NCBI RefSeq assembly: GCF_047511655.1 | Contig: NC_133398.1 | Location: 108,268,332 to 108,332,331, forward strand | Direction: 5' to 3' | Source: Castor canadensis | Taxonomy: Eukaryota > Chordata > Mammalia > Rodentia > Castoridae | DNA: 64,000 nt | Program-made: the position numbers and the translations under genes | The notes under the pieces: model-generated | What the model was told of the DNA's origin: nothing | The model's input: only the letters and a program-made list of their open reading frames with translations | Database searches by the model: none | Shown here: positions 25,802 to 36,665 of the stretch, piece after piece | How the letters are laid out: the number at the start of each line of letters is the position of its first letter | Position numbering within the stretch: the stretch's first letter is position 1

Positions 25802-26299
25802 TTTTTTCTTGTAGAAATTTTTATTTACTTATTTTTTAATTGTTTATACATCTATTCATATGCATATACATTGTTTGGGCCAATTCTCCCCCTTGTCCCA
25901 CCATTACCCTCCCCCCACCCCCTTTGCTTCAGGGCAGAACCTATTCTGCCCTCTTGTTCTCCAATTTTGTTGAAGAGAAAACATAAGAAATAATAAGACA
26001 TAACATTTTTGCTAGTTTGAGATAAAGATAGCTATACAGAAAGATTCCTAGCATTGCTTCCATGCACATGTGTAATAAATCTGAATTGGATTATCCCTAC
26101 CAGACCTCTTCACTACTTCCTAGTCCTCTTCCCATAGTAGCCTCTGCCAGTTTAAGATTACTATACTCGCTCCTCTACAGTTGGCACATGAACCACTTTC
26201 AAGTTTTAGGTTTCCTTCCCTTTCCCTATTCCTCCTGTATGCATTCTCCCCTTAGTGTGCAACCTATGTCCAATAATATTACTGCATTCATTTTATAAT

Positions 26300-29200
26300 C
26301 CCCATATAAGGGAGAACATAAAATTTTTGGCCTGCTGAGCCGGATAACTTTGCTTAAGATGATGTTCTCCAGTTTCATTCATTTACTTGCGAATGACAAA
26401 ACTTCATTCTTCTTTGTGGCTGAATAAAATTCCATTGTGTATAAATACCACATTTTCTTAATCCATTCATTGGTAGTGGGGCATCTTGGCTGTTTCCATA
26501 GCTTGGCTATTGTCAATAGTGCTGCAATAAACATGGGTGTGCAGGTGCCTTTGGAATAACCTCAGTTGCATTCCTTTGGGTATATCCCCAGGAGTGGGAT
26601 TGCTGGATCATATGGCAGGCCTAGGTTTAGTTTTCTAAGAAGCCTCCATATTGTTTTCCAAAGTGGTTGTATTAATTTACAACCACTTAGACCAGCAGTG
26701 TCTGAGGGTTCCTTTTTCCCCACATCCTCAGCAACATTTGTTGTAGCTAATGTTTTTCATGATAGCTATTCTAAAGGGAGTGAGGTAGAATCTTAGTGTG
26801 ATTTTGATTTGCATTTCCTTTGTGACCAGGGATGGTGAGCACTTTTTCATGTGTTTTTGGCCATTTGGACTTCTTCCTTTGAAAAAGTTCTGATAGTTCA
26901 GTCGCCCACTTCTTTATTCGTTCATTGATTTTGGGGGAGTTTAGTTTTTTGAGCTCACTGTATATCCTGGTTATCAGTCCTTTGTCTGATGTATAGCCAG
27001 AAAATATTTTCTCCTACACTGTGGGTGATCTATTCAGTTTAGAGACCTTTTCTTTTGTTGTAAAGAAACTTTTTAATTTCATGTAGTCCCATTTATTCAT
27101 CCTTTCTCTTAGTTGCTGGGGATCTGGAGTTCTACTGAGGAAGTCTTTGCCTATACCTATTGATTCCAGAGTATTCCCTGCTCTTTCCTGTACTAACTTC
27201 AGAGTTTCAGGTCTGATATTAAGGTCCTTCATCCACCTTGAGTTGATACTAGTACAGGGTGATAGACATGGATCTAGTTTCAGTTTTCTGCAGGCAGATA
27301 ACCACTTTTCCCAGCAACATTTGTTGAAGGGGCTGTCTATTCTCCATCATATGCTTTTGACACCTTTGTCAAAAATAAGGTGGGCATAGCTGTATAGATC
27401 ATATCTGAGTCCTCTGTTCTATTCCATTGGTCTTTATATCTGTTTTTTGTGCCAGTACCATGCTGTTTTTATCACTATGGCTCTGTAATATAGTTTGAAG
27501 TTGGGTACTGTGATACGTCCAGCATTGCTCTTTTTGCTGAGTATTGCCTAGGCTATTCGTGGTCTCTTGTGTTTCCAAATGAACTTTAGGGTAGATTTTT
27601 CAATCTCTGTGATGAATGTCATTGGGATTTTGATGGCAATTACATTGAACACGTGGATTGCTTTTGGTAGTATAGCCCTTGTTTCTATGTTGATTCTACC
27701 AATCCATGAGCATGGGTGATCTTTCCACCTTCTGTAGTCTTCCTCAATCTCTTTCTTCAGAGGTTTGTATTTCTCCTTTTAGAGGTCATTCACATCCTTT
27801 TTAAAGTTTACCCTTATATTTGATTTTTTGATGCTATTGTAAATGGAATTATTTTTCTATATTCTTTCTCAATTTGTTCATTGTTGGTGTAGAGATAGGC
27901 TACTGATTTTTGAAGTTGATTTTGTATCCTGCTATATTCCTAAAGCTGTTAATGGTGTCTAGGAGTTTTTGGGTGGAGTTTTTTGGGTCTTTAAGATAGA
28001 GGGTCATGTCATCTGCAAATAAGGATACTTTGACAGTTTCTTTACCTATTTGTATTCCTTTTATTATTTCTTCTTGCCTTATTGCTCTGGCTAGGAATTC
28101 CAGGACTATGTTGAATAGGAGTGAGGAGAGTGGGCACTCTTGTCTCATTCCTGACTTTTGGGGAAATGGTATCAGTTTTTCTCCATTAAGTATGAGGTTG
28201 GCTGTAGGTTTGTCATAAATAGCCTTTACAATATTGAGGTACTTTCCTTCTATTCCTAGTTTTCTTAGTGCTTTTATTATGAAGTGGTGTTGGATCTTAT
28301 TGAAGACTTTTTCTGCATCTATTGAGATGATCAAATTGTTTTTGTCTTTGCTTCTATTAATGTACTATATTACATTTATTGATTTTTGTATGTAGAACCA
28401 CTCCTGCATCCCTGGGATGAAGCCAAGTTGGTCATGGTGAATGATCTTTCTGATATGTTGTTGGATTCAGTTTGCCATTATTTTACTGAGGATTTTTGCA
28501 TCGATGGTCATTAAGAAGATTGGCGCATAGTTCTCCTTTTTGAATGTGTCTTTGTCTGGTTTTGGGAAGAGTGTAATAGTGGCTTCATAGAATGAGTTAG
28601 GCAGTGTTCCTTCCATTGCTATTTTGAGGAAAAGTTTAAGAAGAATTGGTATTGGTTCTTCTTTAAAGGTCTGATAGAATTCAGCAGAGAATCCATCAGG
28701 TCCTGGACATTTCTTTTTTGGGAGTCTCTTTATTGCTGCTTCAGTTTCATTTTGTGTTATATATCTGTTTAGGTGGTTAATATCCTCTTGGTTCAATTTT
28801 GAATGGTCATAAGTATCTAGAAATTTGTTCATTTCTTCAAGATTTTCAAATTTATTGGAATATGTGTTCTCAAAGTAGTCTCTGATAATTCCATGGATTT
28901 CCTTAGTCTTTGTTGTTATCTCCAGTTTTTCATTTCTGATTTTACTGATTTGCGTCTTTTCCCTCCAAATTTTAGTCACATTTGTCAGGGGCTTGTCAAT
29001 CTTGTTTATTTTTTTCAAAGACCCACCTTTTCATTTCATTGAGTCTTTGTATGGTTTTTTTTTTTTTTGGTCTCTATTTCATTAATGTGGGCCCTTATTT
29101 TTGTTATTTCTCCCTTCTGCTTGCTTTGGGTTTTGCTTGTTCTTCTTTTTCTAGATATTTGAGCTGTAGCATTAGGTCATTTATTTGAGATCTTTCTGTC

Positions 29201-30108
29201 CTTTTAATATATACACTCATGGCTATAAACTTTCCTCTTAGGACTGCCTTTTCTGTGTGTTATAGGTTCTGGTAGGTCATGTTTTCATTTTCACTAACAT
29301 CCAGGAACCTTTTAATTTCCACTTTTATTTCATCAATAACTCACTGATCATTAAGCAATGTGTTATTCAGCTTCCAATTGTTTGCATATTTTCTGCCATT
29401 GTTTTAGTTGTTGAGTTCTAGTTTTAATGTATTGTGATCAGAAAGAATGCAGGGGATTATTTCTATTTTCTTATATTTGCTGAAGTTTGCTTTGTGCCCT
29501 AAGATATGATCAATTTTGGAGGAAGTTCCATGGACTGCTGAGAAGAATATATATTGTGGGATGTTGAATGAAATATTCTGTAGACATCAGTTAGGTCCAT
29601 TTGATCTATGGTCTGATTTAGTTGTAGAATTTCTTTACTGACTTTTTGTTTAGATGACCTATCTATTGGTGATGGGGAGTATTAAAGTCTCCCACTACCA
29701 CTGTGTTGGAGTCTATATGTGCTTTCAAGCCCTTTAGTGTGTGTTTTATGTAATTGAGTGCACTGACATTGGGTGCATATAGGTTGATAATTGCTATTTT
29801 CTTTTGATGTATTGCCCCTTTTATTAGTATAAAGTGTCCTTCTTTATGTTGTTTGACCAATATAGGTTGAAGTCTACTGTGTCTGTTATTCCTGCCTGTT
29901 TTCAAGGGTCATTGGCTTGGTAAATCTTCTTCCAGATTTTCACCCTAAGCCAGTGTTTGTTTCTGTCAGTAAGGTGTGTCTCCTGTAAACAACAGATTGT
30001 TGTAGCTTCCTTCTTAATTCGGTTTGCCAAACAGTGTCTTTTGATGGGGGAGTTGAGTCCATTGACATTCAGTGTTAATATTGATAGGTATGTGGTGATT
30101 CCTGCCAT
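26300..30108 (-). pseudogene. L1 ORF2 remnant (endonuclease-reverse transcriptase)
   Basis: The ATG at 30108 opens a frame starting [17 protein letters not shown], the apurinic-endonuclease-like N terminus, which stops after 68 codons. The rest is recovered only in pieces in shifting frames. One piece is 29663-29905 (endonuclease, VVGDFNT). Another is 28467-29018 (start of the reverse transcriptase, [13 protein letters not shown]). A third is 27900-28334 (reverse transcriptase palm, FADD at about 28008-28019). A C-terminal piece near 27014-27232 follows. The catalytic motifs survive, but the multiple frame breaks make it a pseudogene. Confidence 0.9.
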
Positions 30109-31425
30109 TTAGTTGTTTTTGTTGTTTAAGGGTTTGATTGTGTGCAGCTGAATCAATACTACTCTCTGATTCCTTGTGTTCTCCTGTGGTTTGATACTTC
30201 CTGTCCTCTCGTGGTTTTGTTTGCTTTCATCTTCTGTGTGCAGAATTCCTTGGAGAATCTTTTGTAGTGGTGGCTTAGTGGTCATATATTGTTTTAGTTT
30301 CTGCTTATTGAGGAAAATTTTTATTGTGCCATCTATTTTGAATGATAGTTTTTCTGGGTAGAATATCATAGGGCTGAAGTTATTTTCATTCAGTGCCCTT
30401 AATGTCTCACTCCATGCCCTTCTTTCTTCTAATGATTCTGTTGAGAAATCTGCTGTGATTTTTATGGATTTGCCTTTAAATGTGATCTGTGTTTTCTCTC
30501 TAACAGCCTTCAGTATTCATTCTCTATTCTCTGTGCTTGTCGTTTGAATGATAATATGCCATGGAGAGGTTCTATTATGTTCAAGTTTGTTTCGTGTCCT
30601 GGAGGCTTCCTGTACCTGAATGGGCAAAACTTTCTCAAGATTTGGGAAATTTTTTGTTATTGTGTTGAATGTATTATGAATCTCTTTTGCTTAGAACTCT
30701 TCTCCTTCAGTGCCTATGATTCTCAGGTTCAGTCTGTTGATGGAGTTGGTGAGTTCTTTCATATTCCTTTCATAGCTCTTGAGTTATTTGACTAAGATTT
30801 CTTCACGTTTTTCTTTAATTTCTATTTTATCTTTGAGTTCTGAGAGTCTGTCTTCCACTTTTTCTAGTCTCCTGGAATGGTCTTACACCATGTTTTGTTT
30901 CTGTTTGATTTTTTTCTGAGGTTTTCCACATCTTTTGTCACCTCCTCTTTTGTATTTTTTATTGTCATCTTTAATTCATTTATCTCTCTTTGTATAGTGT
31001 CCTTTGTTTCACTTTGGTGTTTGTTTAGGTCTTCTCTGAGTTCATTTGTTTCTGTGTTGTCCCATGTTCTTTATTTTTGGCATCTTGAAATTTCCTGGGT
31101 GCGTCTTGTACATTTTGGCTAACCATGTCTGGTTTCTTCTCTATGAAATTCTCAGTGATTTCTTGCAAGATTTCTTCTTTGAGGGTGTTTTGTGGCCATT
31201 TCTTGGTTCCTTAGTGTCATTTATCATTGTTTTGTTGGGGTCAGGGACTGTGTATCTATTTTATTCATTTCCCTCTGAATCCAGTATTGAATTTTTTTTT
31301 AGGAGAGTGATTTCCATCCCTTCTTCTTCTTTTCATTGCTCCACTTGGTGCTGTGTAACTATGTTCTTGATAGGCTAATTGGTGGTTTTAATTTCCTGCT
31401 TTCTTTCCCTTGATTTAATTTTTGT
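30109..31425 (-). pseudogene. L1 ORF1 remnant (RNA-binding protein)
   Basis: The C-terminal 86 codons (30109-30369) stay open and correspond to the C-terminal domain end, with motif LSFKIDGTIKIF. Upstream, the coiled-coil and RRM portions persist only as decayed sequence interrupted by stops. The surviving frame's TAA directly abuts the ORF2 ATG. In the intact L1 at 39362 the spacing is 50 bp, so the ORF1 end has shifted or lost its original stop. The 5' limit is inferred by comparison with the intact copy. Confidence 0.75.
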
Positions 31426-31588
31426 GTTGTGACTATCTTGATTGTTAGCTAGGTTCTTGTAATATTTCTGTCCCTTGCCTAGAGTTGTAATTTAGCAATA
31501 ACTAATTCACAGGTTCAATGCCTGACCAGTTGTTTATATATTATATAGAAGACCCCTTGGTGGTATTATCTATAAACAGTGGGAGGTG

Positions 31589-31666
31589 TTTATAGAGGTA
31601 AACACCTCTATAAAGTACCTATAGCTACTTTAACAAGTATTACTTGTTAAACTAGCTATAGGTACT
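31589..31666. repeat. two adjacent inverted repeats (hairpins)
   Basis: An 11-bp perfect stem lies at 31589-31599 / 31604-31614 with loop AAAC. It is followed by a 25-bp stem at 31614-31638 / 31642-31666 with one mismatch and a 3-nt loop. The second starts on the last base of the first. Confidence 0.93.
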
Positions 31667-32460
31667 TGGGAAATTGGTTAGGGTGGCACTAAAAGGGGAG
31701 GCAAGAAGTGGCATGGGTGAGTGGGAGATTCGATATTGGGGATACTGGGTTTTGGGGCCCTTGTGTGTGTTGGGGTATATTTCTGTTGCTGCAGTGTAGG
31801 GTGCTTGTGTCAGGGATTGTGGGGGTTGGGGTTGTGTAAAGTTGGTACAGTAGGCTGGTCAGCAGGTGGTGAGTGTGTAGGAGGGAGGGGTAGTGATGTG
31901 ACAGGTTGGGGGAGGTTGGGAAGGGGAGGTGAAGGCAGGGGGAGAGAGTGGATGAGATGGGGGCAGAAACAGTACTTGGGAAGGAGAACAATGGATTGGA
32001 GCACAGGAGAAAGAAGTAGAGTGAAGGGGGTGAGAAAAGGGATGAGAAGATAGTGATGGTATAGATGGTGAGAAAAGGGATAGTGATAGTGACGGTTGAT
32101 AGTACAAAAAGAAAATAGGAATTAAAAAAACCCCACAATAATAAAAGAAAACACCAAAACAACAACAACAACAAAACCCAGCAGGTTCAGGAACAATAAA
32201 ATTTCAGTCTTACTTTAAGTTGTGGAGTTATTCCTCTGGCATCCAGTCCTGGTACTGGCATATGAGCAGAAGCTCTGATGTGGTCTCACCAGGTAACTGG
32301 CTTGTGAGTAGTGTTTTTTTCTTCTGTCCAGCAGTTTAATTGAAATTGTGAGGCAAGGTTGGTTTGCCAGGTCATGCAGAGTAGGAGGTTTTCCCCTGCT
32401 GACAGTTGTGTTATCCTTCAGCTGCAGCTGTTTGGTCAGCTCCTCCCCTAGTGAGGTGGG

Positions 32461-32916
32461 GCAGTTCTGTTTTGAATGCTGCCCTCTGGTTCAGGTGATC
32501 ATTCCTGTGATCCACGATCTGCCCTGCTTTAGGAGGTGGCTTGTTGCTGTGTTTGTTCATTGAGAGTTTGGTGCTGAGAGTTTAGTTCTTTTCCCCCCGC
32601 CATTTCTCCAGGGCAGGTTCAGTATTCCACCCACCCCATCCACAGTCTGTGTTTGCTGTTTGTTTTTCAGTTTTTCAGGGCAGTTTGAATGCTGCTCTCT
32701 GGTTCAGGAGATCAGTGGATCTGTGATCCACTCCCTGCTTTGCATTGGGAGGTGGCATCTGCTCCCAGCCTTTGCTACCTTTCTTATGTTTGCTCACTGA
32801 GAGTTCCACACTGAAAGTTTTGTTCCTTGCCCTGTCCCCTTTCTCTGATGCAGATTCAGCACTCCACCCACCCCCTCTACTGTCTGTTTGAGTACAGTTT
32901 GCTGTTTGTTTTTCAG
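32461..32916 (-). repeat. monomer-like tandem repeats in old L1 5' UTR
   Basis: The block around 'ttgaatgctgccctctggtt' (about 32472) recurs as 'ttgaatgctgctctctggtt' 213 bp later (about 32685). Each is followed by similar 'ggttcagg'... 'ggaggtgg' and 'tgagagtt' segments and a 'gctgtttgtttttcag' end (32655 and 32901). There are at least two units of roughly 213-246 bp. Confidence 0.8.
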
Positions 32917-33474
32917 TTTTGGTGGGGGGGTCCAACTGCCCAGGGGTGCTCTGGAGTATTTTCCTGGGAGATGGATAGGGGAGTCCCACATGGTGTGTGG
33001 TGCTCACCTATTTGTTCTACCAATTGATGCACAGGCAGGTTTGGAGCTGGCAGTGGCATGGAAAAATGGTGCCAACTCTTCTCAGTGCAGTGCAATGTGG
33101 GGAGGCTTTACACAGACTAGAGGTTGAGGATGTTGGAGAGTTTGATTCTGGTTGGTGCTCTGTTTCTGTTTGATGAAGGAAGGAGAAGCAAAGGGGAAAA
33201 AAGAGAGAGAAACCAGGACAGGGGAGGAGGACTTCCTAAGGCTGGATGTGCCTTGCTGGCTGTGCCACGGGTCTCAGCTGTTAGGTGCAATTAAAGGCTG
33301 ATTTGAGGGTCAGTCTTTGAATTTTTTTCTGCACTTAGAGTGATGGCAGTTATTATTTTGACTAAAAGCAGTCAGAATTACCCAACTGTGGCTCCAATGT
33401 CTCAGGTAGGTTTTTGCAGTCACAGAGCTTAGGCTTTCTGCTTCTATGACCTAGTCACCATCTTGGATCTCCTC

Positions 33475-33487
33475 CTTGAATAGTATT
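33475..33487. repeat. target-site duplication, right copy (old L1)
   Basis: CTTGAATAGTATT, identical to 25789-25801. Confidence 0.85.
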
Positions 33488-34271
33488 ATTATTCTCCCCC
33501 TAAAGAGGTTGCTGAACTTGGTGTGCATGAAATAATCACTGAGCATTTTATTATCTTAGAAGCCAATTGTGTTGTACAATTTCTACATTTATATATTCAA
33601 TGTTTAGGGAGATGTTTTCCTTAAATAAATGTATTAAGAGTGACTATTTAAGTGAGGATAACAGCCTAAAGTCTGTAGAAAGACCTTTCTTGGGTAGCCT
33701 TCATCCATTGGCCAAATCTTCAAGTTCAGGGGTTGAGAAGAAGCTAAGTTCTTATTTTATATACTATTAGGAAAGGAGACATAATTAATAGCATAGTGAC
33801 TAACAGCGCTATTAGCAGAATGGTACATTGCCAGACCTGGCTAAGAAAAAATTCTTCTTTCTATACTAACTTCAGCTGGAAGAATGAAACTATTTTTTAT
33901 AAAAATGTCTAGTATTATTCCCCATTGCAGCTAATAGTGCTATGAAAGAGTAATTGTCTCTGGGCCACACTGTCAAAGCTTTTAAATGTAATTAATACAT
34001 TTTAATAACAAAATTATAATTATAGCCAAAAATTTATATACATGCTCATTTATATTCTTGTATCCCAGACAGTCATATTGTGGAAGCAGTATTTGGCTTC
34101 AGCCTTAAGCTTAGCCCCCTATCAATTTTTAACATTCAGCTGTTCAACACTGAACCAAAATATGTAGTTAGGTACATCCCTAATTTCTTGTGTATTCTTC
34201 TAGTATTAATTATGCAAGTACAATGAAATTTCAGTGAAAATTCTTATTTTCTTCCTTCTTACATGAAAGGT
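33488..34271. other. intergenic, nothing recognised
   Basis: AT-rich sequence with no supported feature. Confidence 0.5.
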
Positions 34272-34286
34272 AATATGCATAATGTT
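34272..34286. repeat. target-site duplication, left copy (truncated L1)
   Basis: AATATGCATAATGTT, repeated exactly at 34800-34814. Confidence 0.92.
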
Positions 34287-34799
34287 CTTTTTTTAATTTT
34301 TATTGTTTTATTATTCATATGTGCATACAATGCTTGGGTCATTTCTCCCCCCTGCCCCCACCCCCTCCCTTACCACCCACTCCGCTCCCTCCCTCTCCCC
34401 CCCACCCCCTCAATACCCACCAGAAACTATTTTGCCCTTATCTCTAATTTTGTTGAAGAGGGAGTATAAGCCATGATAGGAAGGAACAAGGGTTTTTGCT
34501 GGTTGAGATAAGGATAGCTATACAGGGAGTTGACTCACATTAATTTCCTGTACATTTGTGTTACCTTCTAGGTTAATTCTTTTTGATCTAACCTTTTCTC
34601 TAGTTCTTGGTCCCCTTTTCCTATTGTCCTCAGTTGCTTTTAAGGTATCTGCTTTAGTTTCTCTGCATTGAGGGTAACAAATGCTAGCTAATTTTTTAGG
34701 TGTCTTACCTATCCTCACACCTCCCTTGTGTGCTCTCACTTTTATCATGTGCTCAAAGTCCAACCCCCTTGTTGTGTTTGCCCTTGATCTAATGTCCAC
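34287..34799 (-). mobile_element. young 5'-truncated LINE-1 (3' UTR only)
   Basis: About 513 bp: poly-T, the C-rich 3' UTR tract, then 3' UTR sequence up to the last few ORF2 codons (plus-strand 'gatctaatgtccaca'). It is very similar to the 3' UTR of the intact L1 at 45678-46160. An exact 15-bp target-site duplication flanks it, so insertion was recent by target-primed reverse transcription with early 5' truncation. Confidence 0.95.
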
Positions 34800-34814
34800 A
34801 ATATGCATAATGTT
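34800..34814. repeat. target-site duplication, right copy (truncated L1)
   Basis: AATATGCATAATGTT, identical to 34272-34286. Confidence 0.92.
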
Positions 34815-35179
34815 TTGTACTTCAATATACTAACCTCACATTGCAATCCAGAGCTTCAATGTTCTATGACAAAAGCAAACACTGACTAAAAGAAAATCGT
34901 AGAATATTCATATCAGGCATAATAGAATTCAATGAGAAAAGTTATAGAAGGAAATAGAAGGTATTTCATGTTACTAAAAGTAATAATTAATCAGTAAAAT
35001 AAAATAGCCCCAGATTTTCATACCTGTTTACAACATAGCTACAAAATATGTGTAGTTAAACTTGGCAAAGCTATAAGGAATAAAAGACAAATTCACAATC
35101 CTAATATGAATCACCCACATCTCTCAGAAAAGAATGTATGAGGTTAACAAAATATAAGTAAGAATACAGAGAATGTGGA

Positions 35180-35460
35180 TGACCCAATTACTCTAGTAGA
35201 GATATATGGAAAAATTATTATATCCAACAAAAAAATACACATTCTTCTCAAACATACTCGGACCACTCTCCAAAACTGACCATGTGTTTAAAAGGATACT
35301 GGAACAAATTGAAAATATTTATACTTATGTAGTCACATTTATTGAGCCCAATGCCATACAAGTAGAAATTGTCAGTAAAAGTACATCCAGTAAACCAGAC
35401 TATGTACACCTATATGTTAAAATACTAAAAATACTTCTAAATAAATATTAACTGTAAGAA
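35180..35460 (+). pseudogene. ancient L1 ORF2 endonuclease fragment
   Basis: The translated frame contains KYTFFSNILGPLSKTDHVF and later FIEPNAIQVEI. These align in order with the endonuclease region of the intact L1 ORF2 ([19 protein letters not shown], then [13 protein letters not shown]). The catalytic SDH stretch has been lost (EPN in place of SDHN). It has no start of its own and is a strongly diverged relic. Confidence 0.7.
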
Positions 35461-35669
35461 GCAATCAAAATGAAAAGTTCAAATGATACTTTTCTTATTT
35501 GTTTTTCAAATGCACTCCATTAATTCCTCTTTCTTCTTGAGTAATATCTGAGGCACATCCCATGGCTTTTTCTGAACATTCATAAGGTAATAATGAAGAG
35601 TATCACTTTTAGATACAGAAAACTCTAAAGTGATCTAAATAAAAACATCACACTTTTATCATTTATTGC

Positions 35670-35812
35670 TTCTCTCTCTCTCCTCTCTCTCTCTTGGCCA
35701 TGGTAGTCCTATGTGTGCATGTACCTGCAAGTATAAATGTCCTGGAGATTGAACCCAAGACCTCCCACATGATAGGCATATGCTCAACCATGGAGCTATA
35801 TCCCCATCTCAA
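35670..35812 (-). repeat. (CT)n and ID-like SINE, antisense
   Basis: A CT-rich run at 35670-35693 leads into a diverged antisense ID unit: 'tcctggagattgaacccaag' then 'gctcaaccatggagctatat'. Confidence 0.75.
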
Positions 35813-35829
35813 GTCATCACTCTTGATTA

Positions 35830-36310
35830 CCCTCTACCTATAGTTCTGGTTTCCACATCTCAATAAATGTTACTGCCATTTATTCACTTACTTAGCCCAC
35901 AAACCTAGAGCTTTTCCTAATTCCCTTCTTTTTCTCTCACCCAATCGCCCCAAGCCAGGTCACCTCTATCTTCTGGATACCATTCTGAATCCCATAACTT
36001 CTCCATACTTCTTCTATTTGCACAGTAAGCCAAACCATCATCAACTCCAGCCCAGTTCACTGTGATGGCATCCAAATTAGTCTCCATGATCCCCCTTCTA
36101 CTTTCAGACCCAAGTTTGTTCCATCCAGGCAGATCTTTTAAAAATTATAAATCACATCACATTACCTCTCATCAATAGCTTCCTGTCACGTTCACTATAA
36201 ACCCTAGCTCCTACAGAACACAGTGATCTGACTTTTTCTCCTCCCTTGATTACTTTTCCAAGCACACTGGTTCAGTCTGCTCCCCACTCAGGAAGGTCAT
36301 GCTAGCTACT
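35830..36310 (-). repeat. L2-like ancient LINE fragment
   Basis: The order 'ttagtctccatgatccccct', 'ggcagatcttttaaaaatta', 'caatagcttcctgtcacgtt' and 'acagtgatctgacttttt' matches the dispersed mammalian L2-type 3' sequence. It is assigned by eye, and the orientation is uncertain. Confidence 0.5.
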
Positions 36311-36665
36311 TCCTTTTCATCATAGTTTATTTTCTCTTGCTGTAATCAAATACCATAGACTGCAAAATTTATAAAGAAAATACATTTATTTGGCTTATGG
36401 TTCTGAAAGCTGTCATTGGTAAGGCCCATTTATTGCATCATAATATGACAGAGGGCATTACATGGTGAAACAGTGTGCTAGCTAAGGTGTCTCTTCCTGT
36501 TTTCATAAAGCTATTTGATGCTATCATGAAGACTCTACCCTCATGACCTTATGTAATCCTAATTACTTCTCAAATACCCCACCTCCAAAGCCATTGACAA
36601 ACTTAATTTGAAAATTAAATTTCCTGCACATGAATTTTGGGAGGACACATTCAATCTATAGCCCT
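36311..36665. repeat. ancient mammalian interspersed repeat, family not named
   Basis: Starts near 'tctcttgctgtaatcaaata', passes 'aatttataaagaaaatacat' and ends 'ttgggaggacacattcaatc'. These landmarks come from a common old mammalian repeat. The family is not assigned. Confidence 0.5.

Larger units (their letters stand above)
25802..33474 (-). mobile_element. full-length old LINE-1, minus strand, inactive
   Basis: About 7.67 kb. It starts with a poly-T (the reverse-complement tail) and a C-rich 3' UTR at the left. ORF2 and ORF1 remnants follow, then a roughly 2-kb 5' UTR. It ends at the right with the L1 5' tip (minus-strand reading 'gatccaagatggtgactag'), next to a 13-bp target-site duplication. 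Both ORFs are broken by many stops and frameshifts, so it cannot act autonomously. Its 5' UTR does not resemble that of the intact L1 at 39362, apart from the first few dozen bases. Confidence 0.93.
31426..33474 (-). promoter_or_regulatory. old L1 5' UTR / internal promoter region
   Basis: About 2.05 kb upstream of ORF1. It contains a C/T-rich block (minus-strand sense) at about 31860-32060, two nested hairpins at 31589-31666, and monomer-like tandem repeats at about 32461-32916. At the very 5' tip is a YY1-like CAAGATGG site (33456-33468, minus strand). The promoter role is inferred from L1 biology. Confidence 0.6.

Noticed and set aside
31689-32174. 161-codon minus-strand frame rich in Leu, Ser, Pro and Thr
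   Set aside because: It is a translation of the C/T-rich block in the old L1 5' UTR, with low complexity, overlapping frames and no motif. Not a gene.
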